64,000 nt of DNA from Paenibacillus phytorum. GTDB lineage: Bacteria > Bacillota > Bacilli > Paenibacillales > NBRC-103111. Shown here in pieces: positions 44,265 to 52,319 of this stretch; position 1 is the first letter of the stretch; each line of letters opens with the position of its first letter. A program made the position numbers and the translations under genes. The DNA lies in the NCBI RefSeq assembly GCF_013141715.1, contig NZ_WHOA01000127.1:26796-90795 (forward strand), in the 5' to 3' direction. Below the pieces are notes generated by a model. The model did not search any database, had not been told where the DNA came from, and saw nothing but the letters and a program-made list of their open reading frames with translations.

Positions 44265-45236
44265 ATGAATATCTCGCGCTTTATTCGAGAACATAAATCG
44301 CAATGGACAGAGCTTGAGCAGCTGCTGATTCAGCTTAGTAAACGGAAGAGCAGTTTACAGGCCAGCCATGTGAATCGATTCACTGAACTTTACAAAGTCG
44401 CATCCGCTCATCTTGCTACCTTACAAACTCACATGCCTACGGATGAAACAACCTTATATTTGAATCATCTCGTATCCCAAGCTCATAATGCGATGTATAA
44501 AGAAAATAACAAAAGCAGTAAACAAATGAAGGAGTTTTTCCTTCACTACTTTCCATCGCTAATACGCGTGAGAAGCCTATTTGTGGGCTTTGCCCTTTTA
44601 TTATTTTTGCTTGGTGGACTGCTCGGCTTCCTGTCCGTATGGAACGATCCGTTGAATCTATCCATGATCATGCCTGGGGCGATGGCCGATAGTATTGACC
44701 CTTCCAAAACTGCCGATCCACGCGGGGACCTGCATTCCCCACTCGTATCCACAGCCATCATGACGAACAACATTCGGGTCGCCGTTCTCGCCTTCATAAG
44801 CGGTGTAACGCTTGGGATCGGAACCATCTATTTAATGATAAGCAACGGCCTTATTGTAGGAGCATTAGCTGCCGTCTTCATGCAATCTGGGAAAAGCTAC
44901 GTATTCTGGGCCTACATATTGCCGCATGGCATTATTGAGCTTACCGCTATTTTCATCGCAGGCGGCGCCGGCTTATATATGGGCTATCGATTTTTCGTTC
45001 CAGGACCCTATCCGCGCAAGCTGCGCTTTCTGGAGTCGGCCAAGGAATCCGCCCAGCTCTTGATCGGCACAATTCCTTTATTCATCATCGCAGGGATTAT
45101 TGAAGGTTACATTACACCGTCCACGATGTCGCTTGAGGTTAAATATCTCATAGCCGGAGTGACTTTATTGTTACTCGCACTCTATTACGGATATGGCATT
45201 AGTAAATCATCTAAACAAAAACAATTAACGCTATAA
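44265..45236 (+). CDS. SpoIIM-family (DUF95) membrane protein
   Basis: 323 aa, ATG after AGGAGG. A soluble N-terminal helical part, then five helices with the family signature (NNIRVAVLAFISGVTLGIGT and LPHGIIELTAIFIAGGAGL). This subtype, coded with MoxR/DUF58 genes, is not the engulfment protein proper. It converges on the DUF58 gene with a 6-bp overlap. Confidence 0.9.
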   Translation: MNISRFIREHKSQWTELEQLLIQLSKRKSSLQASHVNRFTELYKVASAHLATLQTHMPTDETTLYLNHLVSQAHNAMYKENNKSSKQMKEFFLHYFPSLIRVRSLFVGFALLLFLLGGLLGFLSVWNDPLNLSMIMPGAMADSIDPSKTADPRGDLHSPLVSTAIMTNNIRVAVLAFISGVTLGIGTIYLMISNGLIVGALAAVFMQSGKSYVFWAYILPHGIIELTAIFIAGGAGLYMGYRFFVPGPYPRKLRFLESAKESAQLLIGTIPLFIIAGIIEGYITPSTMSLEVKYLIAGVTLLLLALYYGYGISKSSKQKQLTL

Positions 45237-46604
45237 ACGATCTCGTGATTTCAAATCCAAATACGCATTAACAGCGCTAAGCGTCAGCTGGTCGGCAGGG
45301 ACATCCATCACGGGGATGCCTCGGCCGGCCATTTTAGTTACATAGGCGTAACGGTCCGTAGTAAATTGGTGGGCAATACTTTGCCGATATGCCTGGCGGC
45401 TATCCTCAGCGCGAATACGTACCCATTGATGAAGAAGCGGATCCTGCAAGGACAAGAGCAGCACATGGTGACTTCTGCGCAATCGCTGCACATAAGGCAG
45501 CATCTCTTGATCATACAGATAACTTTCCATATCGGAAAATAGCACGACAAGCGAGCGTTTTTTCAGAAAACGCAGCACATGAGAGAAGGCGATCTGTGTG
45601 TTCGACTCCACGAAATCCGTACGCAGATCATAAACGGCCCTCGTTAACTCCTGAAGATGGGATAGCCCTTTTCCAGCTGGCACGTACACTTTCACTTGGC
45701 TTGCGTAAGCAATTAACGCTACTTGATCCCCTTGTTTAAGAGCTACGGCAGCAAGTGTTAATGCAGCTTCCAGTGTCCGATCAAGCTTCACTTGTCCCTC
45801 AAGCTCGATTGCCATTTGCCGACCACAGTCCAGTACTAGGGTCACAATCTTCCATTTTTCCGGTTGAAAAAGATTCGTCATCAGCTTCGTCGTTCGAGCA
45901 GACGCTTTCCAATTGATATGCCTCATATCGTCGCCTTGCACATAATCACGGATATAATGAAACTCCGAGCCGCTGCGCTGCTTTTTGAATAGTCGCTGTC
46001 CTTCTAAAATTAATGCATCCTGTACAGCGCCTAATACACCTCGTACCTGTGATAAATCAGGATATATTTCAATCCTATCTACTTGTTTCAACCGCACTTG
46101 CTTCTTCCAAATCCCCATGCCTCCGAAGTAGCGCAAGTATACGTATTCGAAGACGTATTCCCCTCTTTCGAGAGCCATCGTTGTATAAAAGAAAGAGGCT
46201 GTGGTTCCTCGGAACGCACTGCTCATATGTTTACGGAGCATACTGAATGTTTGGGGCAAATGATCCATTAATTCAACGTGAACAGACCACTGTTCCTCGG
46301 ATTCAAGCTCAAGACCCACCTCAAAGCTGCTTCTGACATCCATCTGCTCCGGAAGTTTGCGCCGGACTCCCCAACTGCTGCGTTTAGGAAGCAGTAAAAG
46401 ATCAACGCCACTCAGCACGCAGAGCAGCGCATTCCAGCTCCAGAATACAGGTAGGGCGGCATCAAATATAGAGGCTATTAAGGTGACTACAGCACCTACG
46501 ATTACGAGTCCAATGAATCGGTTCGTTGGCAGGATAAAATCCTGTAGCAGGAATTTATCGAGGAACCGGAATAGAGCCGAGCGTCTCTTGGATGATGTGG
46601 TCAC
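45231..46604 (-). CDS. DUF58 protein (von Willebrand A-like)
   Basis: 457 aa, GTG 9 nt after GGAGGG. Two N-terminal helices, a beta-rich part, then the DUF58 signature EFHYIRDYVQGDDMRHINWK followed by a vWA-like domain (TLVLDCGRQM). It overlaps MoxR by 50 bp. MoxR ATPases and vWA/DUF58 proteins act together in maturing or assembling partner proteins. Confidence 0.93.
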   Translation of the reverse strand: MTTSSKRRSALFRFLDKFLLQDFILPTNRFIGLVIVGAVVTLIASIFDAALPVFWSWNALLCVLSGVDLLLLPKRSSWGVRRKLPEQMDVRSSFEVGLELESEEQWSVHVELMDHLPQTFSMLRKHMSSAFRGTTASFFYTTMALERGEYVFEYVYLRYFGGMGIWKKQVRLKQVDRIEIYPDLSQVRGVLGAVQDALILEGQRLFKKQRSGSEFHYIRDYVQGDDMRHINWKASARTTKLMTNLFQPEKWKIVTLVLDCGRQMAIELEGQVKLDRTLEAALTLAAVALKQGDQVALIAYASQVKVYVPAGKGLSHLQELTRAVYDLRTDFVESNTQIAFSHVLRFLKKRSLVVLFSDMESYLYDQEMLPYVQRLRRSHHVLLLSLQDPLLHQWVRIRAEDSRQAYRQSIAHQFTTDRYAYVTKMAGRGIPVMDVPADQLTLSAVNAYLDLKSRDRL

Positions 46605-47475
46605 TTGTTCCGCCCTCCAATTCCGCTTGCGGTGTTAATAGCAGTCTGTGCCGCAGTGCAGGTCGCGCTACAAGCTTAATATCATCAGGCGTCACATACG
46701 TTCTTCCATCCAGTAATGCCCAAGCTTTACTTGCCATCAGTACGGCAATTCCTGCTCGGGGACTGGCTCCCAGCTGTACGCGTTTGGACTCGCGGGTTTT
46801 GCGAATAATTGTTGCAATATAGTTGTATAAGGATTCCTCCACGACAACATCGGAAAGCCGGCGCTGCAGCTCTGTTATACGTTCTGGGGTCAGTATGGCC
46901 TCGAGTGACTCCTCTTGATGCTGCCCGAACGATACATGACGGCGAAGTATTTCAACCTCTGCTTCTTCTCCAGGATAATCAAGCACCAGCTTGAACAAGA
47001 AGCGATCGAGCTGTGCTTCCGGAAGCGGATAGGTACCTTCGTACTCGACAGGATTTTGGGTGGCTACGACAAAGAACGGATTAGGCAGCTTGTACGTGTT
47101 TCCCTGAATCGTTACTTGGCGCTCTTCCATTGCTTCTAGCAGAGCCGCTTGTGTCTTTGGTCCGGAACGGTTAATTTCATCAGCCAATAGAACATTCGTG
47201 AAAATAGGACCTTTAATCGTAGTAAATGAATGATCCTGCATATGATATATGACGCTGCCCGTAATATCTCCGGGCATCAAGTCTGGCGTAAATTGAATAC
47301 GGCGATAGTCGCCGCCTGATAATTCCGCAAGGGTGCGCGCCATCTTGGTCTTTCCGAGACCCGGCACACCTTCCAGCAGTACATGACCGCCTGCCAATAG
47401 GGCGGTGACGAGCAGCCTTATGTTCAGCTTTTGGCCGAACAAGCGCTGCTCCATCGATTGGATTAATTCATTCAT
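46555..47475 (-). CDS. MoxR-family AAA+ ATPase
   Basis: 306 aa from the ATG 8 nt after AAGGAG. Walker A LLEGVPGLGKTKMA, Walker B VLLADEINRSGPKTQAALLE, sensor VVATQNPVEYEGTYPLPEAQ. A chaperone-like ATPase working with the DUF58 protein. Confidence 0.95.
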   Translation of the reverse strand: MNELIQSMEQRLFGQKLNIRLLVTALLAGGHVLLEGVPGLGKTKMARTLAELSGGDYRRIQFTPDLMPGDITGSVIYHMQDHSFTTIKGPIFTNVLLADEINRSGPKTQAALLEAMEERQVTIQGNTYKLPNPFFVVATQNPVEYEGTYPLPEAQLDRFLFKLVLDYPGEEAEVEILRRHVSFGQHQEESLEAILTPERITELQRRLSDVVVEESLYNYIATIIRKTRESKRVQLGASPRAGIAVLMASKAWALLDGRTYVTPDDIKLVARPALRHRLLLTPQAELEGGTSDHIIQETLGSIPVPR

Positions 47476-47480
47476 TGCGC

Positions 47481-48716
47481 TCACTCCTTCTCCAAGTAGG
47501 CGATCATCTCGCCCATCTCCCGCGTTCGCTGCACGAACGCTTGGGTGCTCACGCCCCGCTGCTTCGCAGCGCGGGGCCCTTCCGAGCCGCCGCTAGCAGG
47601 CGGCTCCTCCAGCAGGCGCGCGAGCTGCGCCGCCTGCGCCTCAGACATGCGGCCGCGCGCAGCTTCCGCGGCCTGCAAAGCACTTGCGCTGGGGCTAAGC
47701 CCCCAGCGCTGATGCAGCAGCTGCCGCAGGAACAGCTGCTGGTGCGCAAGCGCCTCGTGCTGGTAGCCGAGGCGCTCGTACCAAGCGGCGACGGCGTGTA
47801 CGCCCTCGTCGCCGCGGCGAACCGTCCACGCCCGCGGCGTGTGGACGGGGCCAAAGCGCTTGCCGCGCAGCCAGAGCCACAGCAGCAGCGCGAGACCAAG
47901 CTGCACGCTCGCGAGCACGAGCCACGCGGGGTAGACGGCGAGCAGTCCGGGCTTCGTCCCGAAGCCGTGATGGGTCTCATCGACCCACACGGCGTCCCAG
48001 GACTTCGCGAACAGCGGCCAGACCAGTTCAAAATGGGACTCCTGATCAATCGTCCCATTCTGCATCCAGTTCGGGGTCAGCACCACGGTGATGCTGCCCG
48101 AACCTTCTTCTATACGGCTGGCGAGCACGCCGTGTTCATCTTCGAACAGCACCCGCCCGTTTCCACCGGGCTTAATCCGGTATGGTGTATCCACCCGCCC
48201 CGTCAGCAGTCCCTCAGCTGATGTATAGTCCGGCGAGACCCTAATCGTCGAGACAGATGCACTTTCTTTTGTACTATTCGTACTATCCTTCGTACTGTTT
48301 TTCGTACTGTTTTTCGTACTGTCTTTCGTACTGTCCTTCCCAATCTCCCCCGCCAACTCAGTCCCCCAAAGCTTCCACCCCTCGGGATTCCGATCAAACA
48401 GAACAACATCGTTACCCTTCCTAACCCAGTCCAGAAGCTCATCGCGATCGGCCTTGGTCACACCAGACGGCTGTAAGGCAACCAATAGCATCGCTTCACC
48501 ATTAGGTAGATTTTTCCAGTTGAGACGCCATTCCTTTATAGCCTTCTGCTTCGTACTCAGCAGCTCTTTCCAAGCTTTCGTGCCGTCTATATCCGCCGAG
48601 AAAGACAAATAGGGAGGTTGGTCAGGGAGCTTTGGTTTCACTAGCCAGTAGCCTAATGCGAGAAAAAGCAGGATGCTGAGTGCTAGTCCCACATGCAGCC
48701 TATTCAGCCCTCTCAT
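47481..48716 (-). CDS. DUF4350-type membrane protein
   Basis: About 411 aa from the ATG 10 nt after GAGGAGGG. One N-terminal helix, an outer DUF4350 domain (LLVALQPSGVTKADRDELLD, VVLFDRNPEGW), a Ser/Thr/Lys repeat stretch near residues 127-150, a second helix around residue 270 (VLASVQLGLALLLWLWL), and an Ala/Arg-rich cytoplasmic tail. The tail's DNA (47520-48010) is strikingly GC-rich. Member of the MoxR/DUF58 set; function unknown. Confidence 0.85.
   Translation of the reverse strand: MRGLNRLHVGLALSILLFLALGYWLVKPKLPDQPPYLSFSADIDGTKAWKELLSTKQKAIKEWRLNWKNLPNGEAMLLVALQPSGVTKADRDELLDWVRKGNDVVLFDRNPEGWKLWGTELAGEIGKDSTKDSTKNSTKNSTKDSTNSTKESASVSTIRVSPDYTSAEGLLTGRVDTPYRIKPGGNGRVLFEDEHGVLASRIEEGSGSITVVLTPNWMQNGTIDQESHFELVWPLFAKSWDAVWVDETHHGFGTKPGLLAVYPAWLVLASVQLGLALLLWLWLRGKRFGPVHTPRAWTVRRGDEGVHAVAAWYERLGYQHEALAHQQLFLRQLLHQRWGLSPSASALQAAEAARGRMSEAQAAQLARLLEEPPASGGSEGPRAAKQRGVSTQAFVQRTREMGEMIAYLEKE
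48268..48338 (-). repeat. 12-bp tandem repeats inside the DUF4350 gene
   Basis: CGTACTGTTTTT-type units: GTACTA/G recurs at 48271, 48280, 48292, 48304, 48316 and 48328 (spacings 9, 12, 12, 12, 12). They code alternating DSTK/NSTK units. Units of 9 or 12 keep the frame, so copy number can change without breaking the gene. Confidence 0.8.
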
Positions 48717-49353
48717 GTGCAAAGCCCTCCTCCCTGCCGATTACACGGGCAACCTGTTCGTACATGGAAGTGAACTGTTCCTCTGTTACAACTTCCTTGC
48801 CATACCATATACGCTCAAATAAAAGCGAGCTATCATGGAACAAAGGGACTAGGGAAGAAGCTGAACTTTCCAGCTCCTCCGCATACTCCCAGTTTGTCTT
48901 CCATTTTTCCACACGGATCATCCGTTTAGCTTCCATAAAGAACAGAAGCGACAGAAAGACAGTGCGTACACCTTCTCGTAAGTACCCAGTTCCCCTCAGC
49001 TCCGCTGCTTGCTGCCAATAGAAGCGATAAGAACGGCTTATTTCTCCTACAGGCAAGTAAGCGTCAGAGCGGATCCTCTTTTGCCAAATCATTTGTTTCA
49101 AGAACCAATAAATCGCGAATGCAGCAAGACCAAGTAGTAGAACGACAACACCAATGGTCAGCCAGTCCGTTACCGAATCAGAAACTTGAAAATCTGGCAG
49201 CAAGCTCCGTATTTTACGAAAAAGCGGCTTCAACCATGCCCAGAACGAGTCGCTCTCTTTGACCTCATAAGCCGTGTATTCGCTTTGATTTAAGATTTGT
49301 TTTAATTTTTCTTTATCCTCTTGCAAAGAAGTCGCTAAAGCTGCATTAATCAT
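48700..49353 (-). CDS. DUF4129-domain membrane protein
   Basis: 217 aa; one helix near residues 65-90 and a C-terminal DUF4129 domain (YFLQ-like SLLFFMEAKRMIRVEKWKTN, LFHDSSLLFERIWYGKE). DUF4129 domains are often found at the C-terminus of membrane transglutaminases and beside MoxR/DUF58. It overlaps the next gene by 17 bp and the previous by 8 bp, so the operon is tightly packed. Confidence 0.85.
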   Translation of the reverse strand: MINAALATSLQEDKEKLKQILNQSEYTAYEVKESDSFWAWLKPLFRKIRSLLPDFQVSDSVTDWLTIGVVVLLLGLAAFAIYWFLKQMIWQKRIRSDAYLPVGEISRSYRFYWQQAAELRGTGYLREGVRTVFLSLLFFMEAKRMIRVEKWKTNWEYAEELESSASSLVPLFHDSSLLFERIWYGKEVVTEEQFTSMYEQVARVIGREEGFAHERAE

Positions 49354-50401
49354 TCTTTTTATCCAAGTCTATCGGACGAAGATCTTCAAAAGTATCAAAC
49401 GGCTCCAGTTCTTCCTCTGGCTCAGTTGGAGAAGTTTGTATGGTGCTTTCAATCAACGATTCAAGTCCCAGACCCTCATTACGAACCTTGAGATCGAAGT
49501 AGCTAACCGCATAAGGCAGAAACCATAGGGACATGACCAATATTGAAATTAAACTTTGTAATAATTGAGCCCCTAGTCCTAAACCCAAGACTGCAGCAAT
49601 AATCAATTGAATGACGAATAGGAAAAGATATAAAATGAGCGTAAGTACGAAGTACATCAAAAATAGACGCCAGAAGCTTTTGCGGGTCAATTTCCAACTG
49701 CGGCCTAGTCCAACAGACTCTTCACCCATTGCAACAAAAGGCAAATAATAGCACCAGCGAATGAAAAAATAGGAAAATGTGAAGATGGCTCCAAGACCAA
49801 GGATGATGAAGAAGACAATCGTTAGTGCCACCGCACCTCCACCAAAACCTCCTACCGAACTGGATAAGTTTCCACCTATCGCAAAGACGAAAGCAAAAAT
49901 GACAATAATAATAGCGAGACCTATGTATATTCCGAACATGATAAGAGCATCCAAAAACGTACTTCCTGCTAATGGCCAAAATCGACGGAACGATTTGCGC
50001 AATAGCTCCCCAACTCCCGGTGTTTCTTCGCCAAAGAGGCTTGCTTTAACCAGATGTAAGACAGAAGCTATCGAAGCTGGCATAAGACCAAGAATCATGA
50101 TTGGAACAAGTACCAGCACAAAGAGAAGTGTTTTCCCTATATCTTTCGGCGTCTGATTTTTTTGCATGAAAGAACCGGATCCAAACATATCCTGCATGGA
50201 TGCTCCACTGCGAATCTGCTCAAGAATGGATGATGACGTACTTGCCGTCTCTTGATAGGTAAGCAAATGCTGGAGCAAGTAAAATGGACCATACAAGATC
50301 AGCATGATAATTGTCAATGTCACAAAATGCTTACGGTACAACTGGAAACTGCGATCTAATATTCTTCCAATTCCCATTGGTCTTAATGATGCGTTTTGCA
50401 T
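49346..50401 (-). CDS. Six-helix membrane protein, first gene of the MoxR operon
   Basis: 351 aa from the ATG 8 nt after AGGGGG. N-terminal PMGIGRILDRSFQLYRKHF, then six helices with Gly-rich turns and an acidic C-terminal tail (EPEEELEPFDTFEDL). Resembles the membrane domains seen with glycerophosphodiester phosphodiesterases and in DUF4129 operons; the family name is uncertain. Confidence 0.75.
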   Translation of the reverse strand: MQNASLRPMGIGRILDRSFQLYRKHFVTLTIIMLILYGPFYLLQHLLTYQETASTSSSILEQIRSGASMQDMFGSGSFMQKNQTPKDIGKTLLFVLVLVPIMILGLMPASIASVLHLVKASLFGEETPGVGELLRKSFRRFWPLAGSTFLDALIMFGIYIGLAIIIVIFAFVFAIGGNLSSSVGGFGGGAVALTIVFFIILGLGAIFTFSYFFIRWCYYLPFVAMGEESVGLGRSWKLTRKSFWRLFLMYFVLTLILYLFLFVIQLIIAAVLGLGLGAQLLQSLISILVMSLWFLPYAVSYFDLKVRNEGLGLESLIESTIQTSPTEPEEELEPFDTFEDLRPIDLDKKND

Positions 50402-50492
50402 GGTAAACCCCCTAAATGTTGGTAATTCAAATACTCTCTGACTATTATACACCAAACCCTCCAATTTCTGACCATCAAATTCTACACAAAAA

Positions 50493-50522
50493 AACTAGAC
50501 CAATACCATCATCGATCTAGTT
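50493..50522 (-). terminator. Terminator overlapping the end of the diguanylate cyclase gene
   Basis: AACTAGA / TCTAGTT stem whose upstream arm lies in the last codons of the gene, followed on the minus strand by T7. Confidence 0.7.
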
Positions 50523-52116
50523 CTACTCTGTTTCGTCCACCGGATTTCGCGCGATAGAGGGCATGGTCTGCTCTAGAAACCATATCTTCAAGCACCATCG
50601 TACCAAACTCCAGTGTAGGAGAATATTCTGCTATGCCTATGCTCGCTGTTAGTCGTACGGTAACCTGCTCATCCGAGTATGGTTCTTCCATGATTTGTCT
50701 TCTCAGATCCTCTGCCAAGCTTACACTTTCTTGTGCATTTTTACGAAGGGCAAGTAGGATAAACTCTTCGCCTCCATAGCGTGCAACAATCGTATCTGTT
50801 CCCGAAAGGCGATGTAGTATAGAAGCAACGTGTTGAAGGACACGATCACCCACCAAATGCCCATAGGTATCATTGATTTTCTTAAAATGGTCAATATCGA
50901 ACATCATAACGGAGCTCATTTGCCCAGCAGCAATACAGGCTTGAAGCTGTTTATTTCCTTCTTGCATCATATAACGGCGATTATGAATCTCAGTCAGTTG
51001 ATCCACCAAAGCGGAATGCTCCAATAGAGAAATATTCTTCTTGAGCTTATCAGACATTATGTTGAATGTATTGACCAACTGCCGCAATTCAATCGGAGCC
51101 ATTCTAATTTCATCCGCATCAATCTGATAATCATAATTCCCATTCTGGATAATTTTGGTACCGCGAAGCAAGTATCGAATCGGTCTCTCAATTCTAGATG
51201 CAATCGTAACGGCAGCACCGATACTGAGAATAAGTGCAATAAGTGAAATGATAATAATCGCTACACTTAATTGATTTAATTTCTGAAATACTTCTCTCTG
51301 CGTGATCTCACCTACGACAACCCAGTTTTTTCCCGTAGACCATTTATACTGACCATATACCCTTTCACCGCGAAATCCGATGTAGGAATCATTCGAAGTA
51401 CTCCCTGTCTTGGCTCTTTGCATAATTTCAGTTTTCATCGGGACATTGACGAATTCTTCACTTTTGCTTGTATCATTTGAGGCTGTGACAATATTCCCGT
51501 CTGAATCCAACACATAGACTTCCCCAGTTTCACCAAAACTTAGCTGCTTCATTAAACTATTCAGCATTTCCAGTGTTACTATTCCTAGCACAGCACCTTT
51601 GAAATCATTATGGTCGCCAAGCACGGGGGCAGAGAACGTTATGACGGGTTTTCCTGAATCTTTGGATATGATAACGCCGGAGATAAAGCTTTTCTTCTCA
51701 AGCGCTTGTTTAAAATACTGCCTATCACCAACATAATACGAAATAGCTGGATCTGCATCCGAACGAATAAACCCGTCTTTTTCCACGTAAGTTATCGACA
51801 AGAATTCAGAATTCACACGTGAATAATCTTGAAATTCTCGTTTTAAATCGCCTATACGATGAAATTTAGCATGATCCGAAATGGCGAAGCGTTTAATCGC
51901 ATCCATTTTTTCCTGATTCCATCTTTCAATATATAAACTTTGCAAGGTGATTACTTGCTTTAACTGATCTTCTGCTTCATCTAAATGATCTTTCTTCTCT
52001 ATATAATAAAAGGGGACAATGATTGAAAAGGCTAATGTCACAATGACAACAACGATCCATAATTGAAACCTCATTTTTATCGTTTGATTAGTAAAATAAG
52101 AAAACATGGGTCTCAT
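50509..52116 (-). CDS. Diguanylate cyclase with dCache sensor and HAMP
   Basis: 535 aa, ATG 11 nt after GAGGAG. Two helices flank an outer dCache domain (~residues 35-275; YYVGDRQYFKQAL, DSKGNIV-like region). HAMP follows, then a GGDEF domain with the active motif GGEEF (VARYGGEEFILLA) and FDIDHFKKINDTYGH. It should make c-di-GMP in response to an external ligand. I see no RxxD inhibitory site before GGEEF. Confidence 0.94.
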   Translation of the reverse strand: MRPMFSYFTNQTIKMRFQLWIVVVIVTLAFSIIVPFYYIEKKDHLDEAEDQLKQVITLQSLYIERWNQEKMDAIKRFAISDHAKFHRIGDLKREFQDYSRVNSEFLSITYVEKDGFIRSDADPAISYYVGDRQYFKQALEKKSFISGVIISKDSGKPVITFSAPVLGDHNDFKGAVLGIVTLEMLNSLMKQLSFGETGEVYVLDSDGNIVTASNDTSKSEEFVNVPMKTEIMQRAKTGSTSNDSYIGFRGERVYGQYKWSTGKNWVVVGEITQREVFQKLNQLSVAIIIISLIALILSIGAAVTIASRIERPIRYLLRGTKIIQNGNYDYQIDADEIRMAPIELRQLVNTFNIMSDKLKKNISLLEHSALVDQLTEIHNRRYMMQEGNKQLQACIAAGQMSSVMMFDIDHFKKINDTYGHLVGDRVLQHVASILHRLSGTDTIVARYGGEEFILLALRKNAQESVSLAEDLRRQIMEEPYSDEQVTVRLTASIGIAEYSPTLEFGTMVLEDMVSRADHALYRAKSGGRNRVELDR

Positions 52117-52319
52117 TAAGATATTGGCTCCTCTTCATCCCTTATTTCCTCATTATACCCTTATATTAGGACAAGAACAGACATTTTTCTCCTTTTTTTT
52201 CAACATAAAAAAGCTCTCATCCGAATAGATTTGAGCTTCAGTTTCGAGCTGCAGCGCATTGAAAAGCGTGCTTTTTTCGCTTATGCTAATTTGTAAGCAG
52301 AAATGAGGTCATTTTCCCT

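Noticed and set aside
47475..48221. Long open frames opposite the DUF4350 and MoxR genes
   Set aside because: Shadow frames of a GC-rich coding region; the minus-strand genes have domain motifs and ribosome sites.
48268..48338. Possible CRISPR-like repeat array
   Set aside because: Units are only 12 bp, directly adjacent, and in frame within a coding gene; no spacers.
52211..52238. Terminator-like stem on the minus strand upstream of the diguanylate cyclase gene
   Set aside because: The AAGCTC/GAGCTT stem is only 6 bp and no minus-strand gene precedes it; support too weak to annotate.
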